Positions 52,974 to 62,171 of a DNA stretch of 64,000 bases are shown in pieces. The number at the start of each line of letters is the position of its first letter. Positions within the stretch are counted from its first letter, which is position 1. Source of the DNA: Maritalea porphyrae (lineage in GTDB: Bacteria; Pseudomonadota; Alphaproteobacteria; Rhizobiales; Devosiaceae); contig NZ_JAPWGX010000002.1 of NCBI RefSeq assembly GCF_027213965.1, positions 686,412 through 750,411 of the forward strand, given 5' to 3'. The position numbers were made by a program, and so were the translations under genes. The notes below the pieces were generated by a model, which was not told the origin of the DNA, searched no databases, and saw only the letters and a program-made list of their open reading frames with translations.

Positions 52974-55250
52974 ATGAGCTGTTGTGCCCCAGGCATTGAA
53001 GCGGCCAATGAATTGGCTGAAAAAGGCCAGAGCAAAATTGACAATGAGAGTTTGATCGCAGGTTCCATCGATTTGAAGGATGGACGGCGTCAGCTTGAGT
53101 TGGCGGTGCCCGATGTGCATTGCGCAGCCTGTATGCGCTCAATTGAAAGTGAATTGAGCAAGTTAGAGCCAGTTGAATTGGGGCGCGTCAATCTTTCCAC
53201 CAAAAGGGTAAAAGTGATCTGGCGCACCCAGACAGACTTTGCGCCAACCGAATTGGTGAATGCGGTCAATCGTGCGGGTTATCGCGCTATGCTGCTTGAA
53301 GCGGAAGACGAAAACGCAAAAGACAAAACCTTCTCCCAATTGGTGCGTGCGCTCGCGGTTGCGGGCTTTGCGGCCATGAACATTATGTTGTTCTCCATTT
53401 CGATCTGGTCCGGGGCGGATGCTTCCACTAGGGATTTGTTCCACTGGATTTCAGCACTGATCGCCATTCCCGCGGTTGCTTTTGCCGGGCAGCATTTTTT
53501 CCGCTCAGCTTTTGCAAGTCTAAAGGTTGGTCGCCTCAATATGGATGTGCCCATATCTCTTGCGGTGATTTTGGCACTGGGGTTGAGCGTTTTTGAAACG
53601 GCCAATTCGGGTGAACACGCCTATTTTGATGCTTCGGTGACCTTGTTGTTCTTTTTGTTGATTGGGCGCACGCTTGACCATTTGATGCGAGAGCGGGCCA
53701 GATCCGCGGTGCGCAATCTTGCTTCTTTGGCCCCTCGCGGGGCGTTGCAGCGGTTGGATGATGGTCGTCATAGCTTTATCAAGCTCAATCAAATCGAGGT
53801 GGGGATGCGCCTAGACATCGCAGCGGGAGAGCGCATTCCGGTCGATGGATTTGTGGTGCAGGGCAATGGGGAAATTGATCTTAGCCTTGTCACTGGTGAA
53901 TCAGCCCCTGAACCGGTGTCTAAAGGGCATTTGCTGTTGGCTGGTGCAACCAACTTGTCTGGCATGATCACCATGCAGGTGACAAAGCCGGCGCACGAAA
54001 GCTTTTTGGCCCGCATGGTGTCGATGATGGAAGCGGCGGAAGGATCACGCGCTGGATATAAGCGGATTGCGGATCGGGCGGCGGAAATCTATGCGCCGGT
54101 TGTGCATTTATTGGCGTTGGCGACGTTCCTTGGTTGGGGGTTGTACAATGGGGATTGGCACCATGCATTGGTCACCGCAATTGCAGTTCTAATTATCACT
54201 TGCCCTTGTGCGCTGGCTTTGGCGGTGCCGATTGTGCATGTGGTGGCCGCTGGGCGCTTGTTTGAACGTGGCATGATGATGCGTGATGGGGCCGCATTGG
54301 AGCGGTTGGCGAAAATTGACTATGCGGCGTTTGATAAAACCGGCACCCTGTCGCAAGGCAAGCCTGAGTTTGTTTCTCAAACAGAGGGCGGCACACCTGA
54401 ACTTGAAATGGCTGTTCGCTTGGCCCGATTGAGTCATCATCCCTTTTCCAAAGCCCTGGCGCAGGCACACAAAAGCATCACTGTGATTGAATTTGATCAG
54501 GTTGATGAATTGCCCGGACAAGGTATTGAAGCCAGGTTTGGTGGCGATGTATGGCGGCTGGGACGGGCAGCATTTTGTGCGGCCCAAGACGAAGGCGATG
54601 AGGGGCTAAGTCGGGTATATTTAGCCAAGAACGGGGTTCCTGTTGGTGTCTTTGAGTTTGAAGATCAATTGCGCCCCGAAGTGCCAGCAATGATTGAGCG
54701 ATTGCGCGCCCAGGTAAAGGGCATATCGTTATTGTCCGGTGACCGCAAAGCGCCGGTGCAATTGGTGGCCAAGCAGCTGGGGTTGAACCAGGTTCAATGG
54801 GGATTAACGCCGCAAGAAAAACTTGATCAGCTCACAGCTTTAGAGAAAGCGCACAATCGGGTGCTGATGGTTGGGGATGGCATAAATGATGCGCCATCAT
54901 TGCGGGCGGCCTATGTGTCGATGGCCCCATCAAGCGCTGCAGACGTGGGCCGTAATGCTGCAGATTTCGTTTTGACCCGAGATCGTTTAGATCAAATTCC
55001 ATTTGCTCTTACACTGGCAAAACGCGCCGCCAACGCTGTGAAGCAGAATTTTGGATTGGCCATTGCATATAATATGGTGGCCATTCCTTTGGCGATTATG
55101 GGCTTTGCGACCCCGTTGGTGGCTTCGATCGCCATGTCGACCTCTTCAGTTTTGGTGACCTTGAACGCGCTGCGGTTGCGGATCGACGCAAAAGAGCGCA
55201 AAGTTCAGATTCCATTGTCCACCAACCAAAAAGTGATGCCGGCCGAATGA
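52974..55250 (+). CDS. ccoI: Copper-transporting P-type ATPase CcoI (FixI)
   Basis: CcoI exports copper into the periplasm for insertion into CcoN. The 758-aa protein has an N-terminal metal-binding domain with CAACMRSIE, eight membrane helices, the translocation motif CPCAL, the phosphorylation site DKTGTLSQG, a TGES actuator motif (VTGESAPEP) and GDGINDAPSL. The N-terminus MSCCAPG is typical. Its TGA overlaps the ccoS ATG. Confidence 0.96.
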   Translation: MSCCAPGIEAANELAEKGQSKIDNESLIAGSIDLKDGRRQLELAVPDVHCAACMRSIESELSKLEPVELGRVNLSTKRVKVIWRTQTDFAPTELVNAVNRAGYRAMLLEAEDENAKDKTFSQLVRALAVAGFAAMNIMLFSISIWSGADASTRDLFHWISALIAIPAVAFAGQHFFRSAFASLKVGRLNMDVPISLAVILALGLSVFETANSGEHAYFDASVTLLFFLLIGRTLDHLMRERARSAVRNLASLAPRGALQRLDDGRHSFIKLNQIEVGMRLDIAAGERIPVDGFVVQGNGEIDLSLVTGESAPEPVSKGHLLLAGATNLSGMITMQVTKPAHESFLARMVSMMEAAEGSRAGYKRIADRAAEIYAPVVHLLALATFLGWGLYNGDWHHALVTAIAVLIITCPCALALAVPIVHVVAAGRLFERGMMMRDGAALERLAKIDYAAFDKTGTLSQGKPEFVSQTEGGTPELEMAVRLARLSHHPFSKALAQAHKSITVIEFDQVDELPGQGIEARFGGDVWRLGRAAFCAAQDEGDEGLSRVYLAKNGVPVGVFEFEDQLRPEVPAMIERLRAQVKGISLLSGDRKAPVQLVAKQLGLNQVQWGLTPQEKLDQLTALEKAHNRVLMVGDGINDAPSLRAAYVSMAPSSAADVGRNAADFVLTRDRLDQIPFALTLAKRAANAVKQNFGLAIAYNMVAIPLAIMGFATPLVASIAMSTSSVLVTLNALRLRIDAKERKVQIPLSTNQKVMPAE

Positions 55251-55405
55251 CACCCTTATTGATTATTATTCCGGTTGTGTTGCTGGTTGGGGTGTTGGCG
55301 CTTGGGGCTTTCATGTGGTCGCTTAGGGCGGGGCAATATGAGGATATGGATGGGGCCGCCCAACGCATCTTGGACGATAGCGCGGATGATCAACCGCCAA
55401 AGTAA
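55247..55405 (+). CDS. ccoS: cbb3 oxidase maturation protein CcoS
   Basis: The 52-aa protein has one membrane helix (about 4-25) and the CcoS signature SLRAGQYEDMDGAAQRIL. CcoS is needed for haem and copper insertion into CcoN. It overlaps ccoI by 4 bp and ends the ccoGHIS operon. Confidence 0.95.
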   Translation: MTPLLIIIPVVLLVGVLALGAFMWSLRAGQYEDMDGAAQRILDDSADDQPPK

Positions 55406-55436
55406 CAAGTAGCTTCGGTTCTTGGGGAGGAAATCG

Positions 55437-55721
55437 TTGACCTTATTGCAAGCTAATGAATTAGAGACCGCACTGGAGTCACTTCCGGATTGGCTGGCAA
55501 TCTCTGCGCGCAAAGGGATTGCGCGACGGTTTAAGTTTAAAAATTTTATCGAGGCGTTCGGTTTTATGAGCCGGGTTGCACTGTTGGCTGAAAAAGCCAA
55601 CCACCATCCTGAGTGGTCTAATGTTTATGCGCAGGTCGATATATTCCTCACCAGCCATGACGCGGGTGGTTTGACCCAAAAGGACGTGGATTTAGCCCTG
55701 CAGATCGACAAATTGTTGTGA
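55437..55721 (+). CDS. phhB: Pterin-4a-carbinolamine dehydratase
   Basis: This enzyme dehydrates 4a-hydroxytetrahydropterin to recycle the pterin cofactor, or salvages related pterins. The 94-aa protein has the active-site [14 protein letters not shown] and the late [19 protein letters not shown] at 55437 lies 6 nt after GGGGAGG (55424-55430) and is the likely start; a TTG at 55422 is in frame but precedes that site. It follows ccoS by 31 bp. No phenylalanine hydroxylase gene is near. Confidence 0.92.
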   Translation: MTLLQANELETALESLPDWLAISARKGIARRFKFKNFIEAFGFMSRVALLAEKANHHPEWSNVYAQVDIFLTSHDAGGLTQKDVDLALQIDKLL

Positions 55722-55728
55722 TTACTCG

Positions 55729-56241
55729 TTAGAATTGCCTGATTTTGTAAAAAGCCAGCCAGCACAGAGTTGCCCCCAGCATAATCGCGGTGACCAATTG
55801 GGCTGTGGCGCTTAGGGTCAATAGGCGCGGCGCGGCGTAAGAGAGCAGTGCAAGGGGTAGGGTAAGGCCAAGCGCTTTATCGTGTTTGCCCAATGGATAT
55901 AGCCAGTTCGCCCAGAGCATTGCCCCAATAATCATGAGCGTTTGGGGGAACCAAAATAGAAAATTGGCAAAATGGCTTGAATGGGGTGATAGTCCATAAG
56001 CCATAATATCAAAATAGAAGAAGGCTGACACAAAGAACCCAAGAATCATGCAAATTGCGCCATAGCGGTTTGTTGGGGGGGCGAAGGGCGCAAACAAAAA
56101 ACGCAATGTGCTAAGTGCGAGCAATAGCATTGCCAACATCAAAACACTGGCGTTGATGGGGTCGTAGCGGTTTGCCGCAAATAGCATAGTTTCACCCAAA
56201 CCAAACAAAAATACGGCAACTAGATTGGTGGTTCTAAGCAT
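55729..56241 (-). CDS. Hypothetical membrane protein, 170 aa
   Basis: This unrecognised protein has five or six hydrophobic helices (for example LVAVFLFGLGETMLFAA, FGALS-like LFAPFAPPTNRYG loop). It ends 7 bp from the pterin dehydratase stop. Upstream it is divergent from the TerB-like gene. No family could be named. Confidence 0.65.
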   Translation of the reverse strand: MLRTTNLVAVFLFGLGETMLFAANRYDPINASVLMLAMLLLALSTLRFLFAPFAPPTNRYGAICMILGFFVSAFFYFDIMAYGLSPHSSHFANFLFWFPQTLMIIGAMLWANWLYPLGKHDKALGLTLPLALLSYAAPRLLTLSATAQLVTAIMLGATLCWLAFYKIRQF

Positions 56242-56364
56242 TTATTTGGCCCATTTGTTGCGCGAGATTCATCAAACGCGTACCAATTTGGTGGTTTGGA
56301 GGTTGAGAACTCAGGTTTGACAGTCTACATGTGCTGTTAAACCTTTAATAGCGGCAGGTATCAA

Positions 56365-56820
56365 ATGTTTGAAGCAATCACCAAATTATTCGGCGGGAAA
56401 TCTGCACAAGGTGATGATGACCCCATGCTCGATCCCAAAGTTTGCGCAGCGGCGTTGCTGGTGCATTTATCCGCTGTTGATGGTGAGGTGAGCGAAAGCG
56501 AGCGCAAAACCATCGAGCGCACGCTAACAGAGCACTATAAGCTAAGCGCAGCGGAGGTTGCTGACCTTGTTGTGTTGGCCACAGCAAAAGATCATGACGC
56601 TGTGGATTTTTATGGGTTCACCTCAACGCTCAACAAGCTTGATCCCAACGAAAAACTCAACCTTATACGCATGATGTGGCAGGTGGTGTTTGCGGACAGC
56701 GAAAACCATGAGTTGGAAGACAATATGGTTTGGCGCGTGGCTGAACTGATCGGTGTTTCGGCCCGCGATCGCACGCTATTGCGTTCTGAAGTGCGACGCG
56801 AAACCACCAAGGGCGGATAG
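56365..56820 (+). CDS. TerB-like (tellurite resistance family) protein
   Basis: The 151-aa protein is all-helical with the TerB-like pattern: AAALLVHLSAVDGEVSESERKTIE, and a later LIRMMWQVVFADSENHELEDNMVWRVAELIGV. This is the acidic metal-binding motif family; most members do not confer tellurite resistance and may sense metal at the membrane. No other ter gene is near. Confidence 0.88.
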   Translation: MFEAITKLFGGKSAQGDDDPMLDPKVCAAALLVHLSAVDGEVSESERKTIERTLTEHYKLSAAEVADLVVLATAKDHDAVDFYGFTSTLNKLDPNEKLNLIRMMWQVVFADSENHELEDNMVWRVAELIGVSARDRTLLRSEVRRETTKGG

Positions 56821-57194
56821 GGGCGCAAGCTTTTGTTCATATTCGCATGCTGCAACGGGCTGAGCTGACTTTTTGCATTTTGCATTGCAGGGTGCGAACC
56901 CACTTGTGGCGCAGGTTAACAAAGCTCACCTAAACCCCAGATTTCTAACGCTAATTGTAAACTTTGGTGCTCAGCTAAACTGGCACGCTTTGTGCAACCT
57001 GTTAGACGTCGGAGATTTGTATTGCGTACCGACCGAAAATTCATGGCTCGCTCGTCCGGCGTATTTCGGGAGCGGGCCATAAATTTAACTGCGATTTGAT
57101 TTCTCTGAGGCTGCGCATTGCTGCCCCCTTGTCGTAACGGGTTTCAATCGCTACATATGCCAACAAGCGGCACGCAAATTAGGAGACCCCTTGC
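56821..57194. other. Intergenic region before yggT
   Basis: This 374-bp stretch holds no recognisable gene. A short hairpin, GGGT-GCGA-ACCC, lies near 56890-56901. AGGAG before 57195 is the yggT ribosome-binding site. No tRNA fold was found on reading. Confidence 0.4.
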
Positions 57195-57488
57195 ATGACT
57201 TTTGCCTTGATCCAAACATTGCTGATGATATTGGGCCTTGTGAAATGGATTGTGATCATCATGATCATCATGAGCTGGCTTTTTGCTTTCAACGTCATCA
57301 ATGGTTCCAACCAAGTTGTTGCGATGATTTGGAAGTTGGTTGACGGGCTAACGGATCCTTTGCTTCGCCCTATCCGCAAAATCGTTCCAAATATCTCCGG
57401 TCTTGATCTGTCCCCCATCGTTTTGTTCGTCATCATTTTCTTCATTGAAATGCTGTTGAGCAGCTGGGCACGCGGTATGTTCTTCTAA
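57195..57488 (+). CDS. YggT family membrane protein
   Basis: The 97-aa protein has two hydrophobic regions and the YggT motif DPLLRPIRKIVPNISGLDLSPIV. Members are small inner-membrane proteins linked to cell division or osmotic stress, with no proven mechanism. AGGAG precedes the ATG. It is followed by a DUF167 gene, the usual partner. Confidence 0.92.
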   Translation: MTFALIQTLLMILGLVKWIVIIMIIMSWLFAFNVINGSNQVVAMIWKLVDGLTDPLLRPIRKIVPNISGLDLSPIVLFVIIFFIEMLLSSWARGMFF

Positions 57489-57504
57489 GCACCGAGCGAT
57501 TTTT

Positions 57505-57819
57505 ATGAGCAATGTTCAAGCCTGGCGCCAAACCGACGCTGGGCTTGAAGTCTTTTTGCGCGTCACTCCAAACGCCCATGCCGACCAGATCGGTACAATT
57601 GAGGGGCGTGATGAGGGCACTGCCAACCTTGTTGTGCGGGTGCGCGCAATCCCGGACAAAGGCAAGGCCAATAAGGCGGTTGTGGCGTTGTTTGCCAAAC
57701 ATTTCAAATTGCGAAAATCGGATATAGCCATTATTCGTGGCCATCAGGCAAGGCAGAAAACTCTGCTGGTGCGAGAAGCAGCAGTTGCGGATTTGATTGC
57801 AAAGTTTGATGGACTTTGA
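57505..57819 (+). CDS. DUF167 (YggU) family protein
   Basis: The 104-aa protein has the DUF167 pattern: FLRVTPNAHADQIG, then VVRVRAIPDKGKANKAVVALFAKHF and IIRGHQARQKTLLV. The function is unknown. It follows yggT by 16 bp; the pair is conserved in many proteobacteria. Confidence 0.93.
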   Translation: MSNVQAWRQTDAGLEVFLRVTPNAHADQIGTIEGRDEGTANLVVRVRAIPDKGKANKAVVALFAKHFKLRKSDIAIIRGHQARQKTLLVREAAVADLIAKFDGL

Positions 57820-57875
57820 TGGTCAAACGCAAGCGCGTCGCGTAAACTTGCCCTTGTCGTTATTTAGGAGGCAAC

Positions 57876-58343
57876 ATGCAGCACTCTGGCTTGAACGCAG
57901 ATGATAGACGTTTTTTGCGCTTGGCGTATGAAGAAGCCAAAGCAGGCTTTGATGAGGGGGGCTGCCCGATCGGTTCGGTCTTGGCGCGCGGGGGCGAGTT
58001 GATCGCCCAGGGGCGCAACCAGCGGGTTCAGGGGGGTGACCCTATCGCGCATGGGGAAATGGACTGCTTGCGCAAAGCGGGGCGGCAGAAATCCTACAAG
58101 GGTATGACGCTTTATACGTCGCTTTCACCATGCATGATGTGTTCGGGCACCATCGTGCAGTTTGGTATTGAGCGGGTTGTTGTGGGGGAAAATGCCAATT
58201 TTGGCGGCAATGAAGATTTTCTGCGCCAACGAAATGTTGAGGTGATCGTGGCCGATGACCCTGATTGCATCGATTTGATGGCGCGGTTTATTCGTGAAAA
58301 GCCTGAGCTTTGGGCCGAGGATATTGCTGAAGATGGCGCTTAG
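57876..58343 (+). CDS. Cytosine deaminase, yeast Fcy1-like
   Basis: The 155-aa protein has the cytidine-deaminase fold: HGEMDCL holds the zinc His and catalytic Glu, and SPCMMCSGTI the two zinc Cys. The C-terminal part (VVVGENANFGGNEDFL... FIREKPELWAEDI) is like yeast cytosine deaminase Fcy1, unlike the large amidohydrolase CodA of E. coli. It probably deaminates cytosine or a related base to a uracil product. It converges with the FnrL-like gene, 4 bp apart. Confidence 0.85.
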   Translation: MQHSGLNADDRRFLRLAYEEAKAGFDEGGCPIGSVLARGGELIAQGRNQRVQGGDPIAHGEMDCLRKAGRQKSYKGMTLYTSLSPCMMCSGTIVQFGIERVVVGENANFGGNEDFLRQRNVEVIVADDPDCIDLMARFIREKPELWAEDIAEDGA

Positions 58344-58347
58344 GCAT

Positions 58348-59076
58348 TTAGCCGCAACGCAACTCCAAACGTTCCATGCTTGGAACAATGAAGGTGCGAT
58401 TATGTTCGATTTGGATCACATCGTCTTTGCGCAACTTAGTGAGCTGACGCGAAACTGTTTCAACGGTTAAGCCCAAAAAATCGGCGATATCGACACGGGT
58501 CAGCGGCAGATCAAATTTGGCAGATGTCATCTCGTCTGGGTCAAGACTTGGGTTGATGTTTGTTGCGATCAAATACAAGAAGCTGGCAACTTTTTCAGCT
58601 GCTGTTTTGCGGCCTAAGGTGACCATCCAGTCGCGTGCCTCATCCAGCTCTTTTAACGTTTGCATCAACAAACGATGTTCGAGCTGTGGGTTTTGCTTCA
58701 TCATGGATTCTAGGGCTTTGCGCGGAATTTTGCACAAGGAAACATCTGAGGCCGCTTCAGCGCTCATCTTGCTTTCGGGGGCGAACGGTCGGCCCAAAAA
58801 GTCGGGCGCGAACTGCAACCCGATGACCTGTTGGCGACCATCAGAAAGCATTTTGGTGAGTTTGACCACGCCTTGCATTACATTGGCGTAGGAGTTTACC
58901 TCTTCAGAGTCGGCAACCAACTCGGTACCACTTTGCTGTTTGACCTGACGGGTGTGCCGCGCCAACTCGATCAATTGCTCAGCATCTAAGGCGCCGCAAA
59001 TGCCACGATGGCGCGCTTCGCAAGATTGACAAAGCACCGGAATTTCCGAGTTATGGATGTCTTTTCTGGTGGTCAC
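58348..59076 (-). CDS. FNR-type oxygen-responsive regulator (FnrL-like)
   Basis: The 242-aa Crp/Fnr protein has an N-terminal cysteine cluster, CQSCEARHRGIC (Cys16, 19, 27), and a fourth Cys115, as in FNR proteins that bind an oxygen-labile [4Fe-4S] cluster. A cAMP-binding-like fold and the C-terminal helix-turn-helix (LTRVDIADFLGLTVETVSRQLTKL; E..SR recognition residues) follow. It probably activates ccoNOQP and ccoGHIS, which have FNR-type boxes, at low oxygen. Confidence 0.92.
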   Translation of the reverse strand: MTTRKDIHNSEIPVLCQSCEARHRGICGALDAEQLIELARHTRQVKQQSGTELVADSEEVNSYANVMQGVVKLTKMLSDGRQQVIGLQFAPDFLGRPFAPESKMSAEAASDVSLCKIPRKALESMMKQNPQLEHRLLMQTLKELDEARDWMVTLGRKTAAEKVASFLYLIATNINPSLDPDEMTSAKFDLPLTRVDIADFLGLTVETVSRQLTKLRKDDVIQIEHNRTFIVPSMERLELRCG

Positions 59077-59241
59077 GCAATATCCCCAAGTTCACCCAAC
59101 TTTACCATAAAAATCCAGTTTGGCGACACTCATAAAACAAAATCTCAACAAGGTCTGTGATTTTCGTGTTTGTGAAGCGAGTTCAGTCAGTGCCATTATT
59201 GTCGAACTTGCATAAGCTTGTCGGTTTCACCAGTATCTGAT

Positions 59242-59255
59242 AAAAATTCCAGTAT
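59242..59255. promoter_or_regulatory. Operator-like repeat at the XRE-cupin promoter
   Basis: AAAAATTCCAGTAT lies 22 bp before the XRE-cupin start. The same 14 bases precede kbl. CCAGTAT also occurs 19 bp upstream, giving a direct repeat. It is probably where the regulator controls its own gene. Confidence 0.6.
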
Positions 59256-59276
59256 GATGGATAAAGAAGCTTTATT

Positions 59277-59846
59277 ATGCAAGACAAGTTGATTCCACCG
59301 CCACATCTGGGGGCGATTGTGCGCAAAGCGCGCAAGGACCACCATTTGACATTGGAAATGCTGGCCGAGCGCTGTGGCGTTTCAAAATCGATGCTCAGCC
59401 AAATTGAACGGGGGGCGGTGAACCCAACCTTTACGTTGGTGTGGAACCTAACCCAAGCGTTGGGGTTGGACTTGTCACTCTTGGGTGAGCGGGCAGTTTC
59501 TGATCACATGATTACCCATATTCCCGCCTATTCCACGCCGTCCAAGGGCAGCGCAGATGGGAAGTGTGTGGTGAAGTTGCTCAATCCGCCGCGCACCGCT
59601 ATGCCCATAGAATGGTATGATTTTAGTGCGGAAGTTGGCGGCAGTCTGATCTCTGAACCCCATGCAGCGGGTACAATGGAGCATATCACTTGTATTTCGG
59701 GGACAATAGAAGTTGAAGCGGGGGATTTGCGTGCGCAAGCTAAGGCGGGGGACACCCTGCGGTATAGAGCCGACCAGCCTCATGCGATCCACAATGTTGG
59801 TGAGGGCAAGGCGCAGGCATTTTTGGTGGTTGCGCTGCCCCAATAA
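59277..59846 (+). CDS. XRE family regulator with cupin domain
   Basis: The 189-aa protein has an N-terminal XRE helix-turn-helix (about 12-66; LTLEMLAERCGVSKSMLSQIERGAVNPTFTLVWNL) and a C-terminal cupin sensor (about 115-189; EHITCISGTIEVEAGD...). Such proteins often control the genes next to them in response to an amino acid or amine. It lies 70 bp upstream of kbl-tdh and shares an operator-like sequence with the kbl promoter, so it probably regulates threonine catabolism. Confidence 0.9.
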   Translation: MQDKLIPPPHLGAIVRKARKDHHLTLEMLAERCGVSKSMLSQIERGAVNPTFTLVWNLTQALGLDLSLLGERAVSDHMITHIPAYSTPSKGSADGKCVVKLLNPPRTAMPIEWYDFSAEVGGSLISEPHAAGTMEHITCISGTIEVEAGDLRAQAKAGDTLRYRADQPHAIHNVGEGKAQAFLVVALPQ

Positions 59847-59881
59847 TGTGGGTGATGTGTTGATTATGGGGCAACTTCCTA

Positions 59882-59904
59882 TATAGTGGAAAAATTCCAG
59901 TATA
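59882..59904. promoter_or_regulatory. Operator-like palindrome before kbl
   Basis: Two 10-bp arms (TATAGTGGAA and TTCCAGTATA) flank AAA with one mismatch. It contains AAAAATTCCAGTAT (59890-59903), the sequence also found at the XRE-cupin promoter. It ends 12 bp before the kbl start, where a bound protein would block transcription or translation start. Confidence 0.65.
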
Positions 59905-59916
59905 AAGAGAAAAGCC

Positions 59917-61122
59917 ATGTCTCACCAATTGATCAGCGATACAACCGACGCCCTTAACGTGCTGCGCACGGACGGTTTGTTCAAAAATGAATATGAAATC
60001 ACCTCGCCACAAGCTGCAAATATTGCCGTAAAAAACCCTGAAGGTGGTGATGACCTTCAGCTGTTGAATATGTGCGCCAATAATTACTTAGGGCTCGCCA
60101 ATAATGAGCGCTTGGGCAAGGCGGCGATTAATGCGATTGAGCAACATGGACTTGGCATGGCGTCGGTGCGGTTTATTTGCGGCACGCAATTGCTCCACCA
60201 TCAGCTTGAGGCGCGGCTTTCTGCCTTTTTGGGGACACAAGATACTATTCTTTTTGCCTCGTGTTTTGATGCGAATGCGGGGATATTTGAAAGCCTTTTG
60301 GGTGCTGAAGATGCAATTATTTCAGATGCCTTGAACCATGCGTCAATCATTGATGGGGTGCGTTTGTGCAAAGCGCAACGGTTCCGTTATGCCAACAATG
60401 ATATGGCAGATTTGGAACAAAAACTAATTGAAGCGCAAAGTGCGCGGCATCGGTTGATTGTTACCGATGGGGTGTTTTCGATGGATGGGATTATTGCCGA
60501 TCTGCCGGGTATTTGCGATTTGGCTGAAAAATATGACGCACTGGTGATGGTGGACGATAGCCACGCGGTTGGCTTTATGGGGCCAAAGGGCCAGGGCACA
60601 CCGCATCATCATGGGGTGCAGGATCGGGTGCACCTATATTCGGGCACCTTCGGTAAAGCGCTTGGCGGCGCAGCGGGCGGCTATATTGCGGGGCCCAAAC
60701 CATTGGTTGCTATGCTGCGCCAAAAAGCGCGGCCCTATTTGTTTTCAAATGCCTTGCCCCCGATGATTGTGGCGGCAACACTGGAAGCATTGGACATTGT
60801 TGAAACCAGCCCAAAACTGCGCCCGACGTTGATGATCAACGCCAAATATTTCCGCAATGAAATGGGCAAATTGGGCTTTGATTTGGTGCCGGGTGAACAT
60901 GCGATTATTCCAGTAATGTTGGGCGATGCGGTGTTGGCGCAAAAGTTTGCCAAGGCCATGTTGGCGCAGGGCATTTATGTAACGGCCTTTTCGTTTCCGG
61001 TGGTGCCCAAAGGGCAGGCGCGCATCCGCACGCAAATGTCTGCAGCGCACACCAAGGATGATCTGGATCGCGCCATTACAGCGTTTGCCAAAGTGGGCAA
61101 AGACTTGGGCGTGATTTCGTGA
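59917..61122 (+). CDS. kbl: Glycine C-acetyltransferase
   Basis: Kbl (2-amino-3-ketobutyrate CoA ligase) splits 2-amino-3-ketobutyrate with CoA to glycine and acetyl-CoA. The 401-aa PLP protein has [15 protein letters not shown], the PLP-contacting [11 protein letters not shown] and the Lys site [15 protein letters not shown]. It overlaps tdh by 4 bp (GTGA), which makes the substrate of this enzyme. The two form the threonine dehydrogenase pathway. Confidence 0.97.
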   Translation: MSHQLISDTTDALNVLRTDGLFKNEYEITSPQAANIAVKNPEGGDDLQLLNMCANNYLGLANNERLGKAAINAIEQHGLGMASVRFICGTQLLHHQLEARLSAFLGTQDTILFASCFDANAGIFESLLGAEDAIISDALNHASIIDGVRLCKAQRFRYANNDMADLEQKLIEAQSARHRLIVTDGVFSMDGIIADLPGICDLAEKYDALVMVDDSHAVGFMGPKGQGTPHHHGVQDRVHLYSGTFGKALGGAAGGYIAGPKPLVAMLRQKARPYLFSNALPPMIVAATLEALDIVETSPKLRPTLMINAKYFRNEMGKLGFDLVPGEHAIIPVMLGDAVLAQKFAKAMLAQGIYVTAFSFPVVPKGQARIRTQMSAAHTKDDLDRAITAFAKVGKDLGVIS

Positions 61123-62147
61123 GGGCGCTGGTAAAAGCGCATGATGCGCCGGGTCTTGAACTACAAGATGTTGCAAAACCCACCATCGGTGTGCATGAGG
61201 TTTTGATCCGCGTCAAAAAGGCCTCGATCTGTGGCACTGATATGCATATTTGGCATTGGGACGCTTGGGCGCAAAAAACGGTGCCGGTGCCCATGGTGAC
61301 CGGGCACGAATATGTGGGCATCGTTGAAGAAATCGGCGCTGAAGTGAGCGAAGTTAAAGTTGGTCAACGGGTGTCCGGCGAAGGGCATATACCTTGCGGC
61401 CATTGCCGCAATTGCCAATCTGGTCGCGCCCATATTTGTGCCAACACCAAAGGCATCGGGGTGAATACGCCGGGGGCGTTTGCGGAGTACATCTCCATCC
61501 CTGAAGCTAATGTGCGAATTTTACCTGAGAGCATCAGCGATGATGTGGCGTCGATTTTGGACCCGCTGGGCAATGCGGTAAATACGGCGCTAGCGTTCGA
61601 TGTGTCGGGCGAAGATGTATTGATCACCGGAGCTGGCCCTATTGGGTGTATGGCGGTTGCTGTGTGCCGGCATGTGGGCGCGCGCCATATCGTTGTGACG
61701 GACCTTAACGACGAGCGACTGGCTTTGGCAAAAAAAATGGGAGCGACCCGTGGGGTGCGGGCCGATAAAGAAAACCTTAAAGACGTAATGGCCGAATTGG
61801 GTATGCGTGAAGGGTTTGATATTGGCTTGGAAATGTCTGGCGCGACCCCTGCCTTGTCAGCCATGGTGGAAGCCATGATCACTGGCGGCAAAGTGGCGCT
61901 GTTGGGTCTGTTCCCCGGCAAGGTGGAGATGGATCTGAACACGGCGATTTTTAAGGGCCTGACATTTGAAGGCATTTACGGTCGCAAGATGTTTGAAACC
62001 TGGCACAAAATGCTGGCGATGCTTGAAAGTGGAATGGATGTAACCCCGGTCATTTCCCATCATTTGCCATTTGAAGATTTCGCAAAAGGCTTTGAAGCGG
62101 TGGCGGCAGGCAAAGCCAATAAGGTGATTTTGGATATTGCCAGCTAG
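61119..62147 (+). CDS. tdh: L-threonine 3-dehydrogenase
   Basis: Tdh oxidises L-threonine to 2-amino-3-ketobutyrate with NAD+. The 342-aa zinc MDR protein has the catalytic Cys in [13 protein letters not shown], the GHEYVG motif, four structural Cys in [15 protein letters not shown] and the GAGPIGCMA nucleotide fold. The GTG start overlaps the kbl stop. Kbl uses its unstable product. Confidence 0.97.
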   Translation: MRALVKAHDAPGLELQDVAKPTIGVHEVLIRVKKASICGTDMHIWHWDAWAQKTVPVPMVTGHEYVGIVEEIGAEVSEVKVGQRVSGEGHIPCGHCRNCQSGRAHICANTKGIGVNTPGAFAEYISIPEANVRILPESISDDVASILDPLGNAVNTALAFDVSGEDVLITGAGPIGCMAVAVCRHVGARHIVVTDLNDERLALAKKMGATRGVRADKENLKDVMAELGMREGFDIGLEMSGATPALSAMVEAMITGGKVALLGLFPGKVEMDLNTAIFKGLTFEGIYGRKMFETWHKMLAMLESGMDVTPVISHHLPFEDFAKGFEAVAAGKANKVILDIAS

Positions 62148-62171
62148 GTCCGAACCGCATAGCTTTTCGCT

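Noticed and set aside
56821-57194. tRNA or other RNA gene in the 374-bp spacer
   Set aside because: GGGTGCGAACCC resembles a T-arm only loosely and no full cloverleaf could be drawn.
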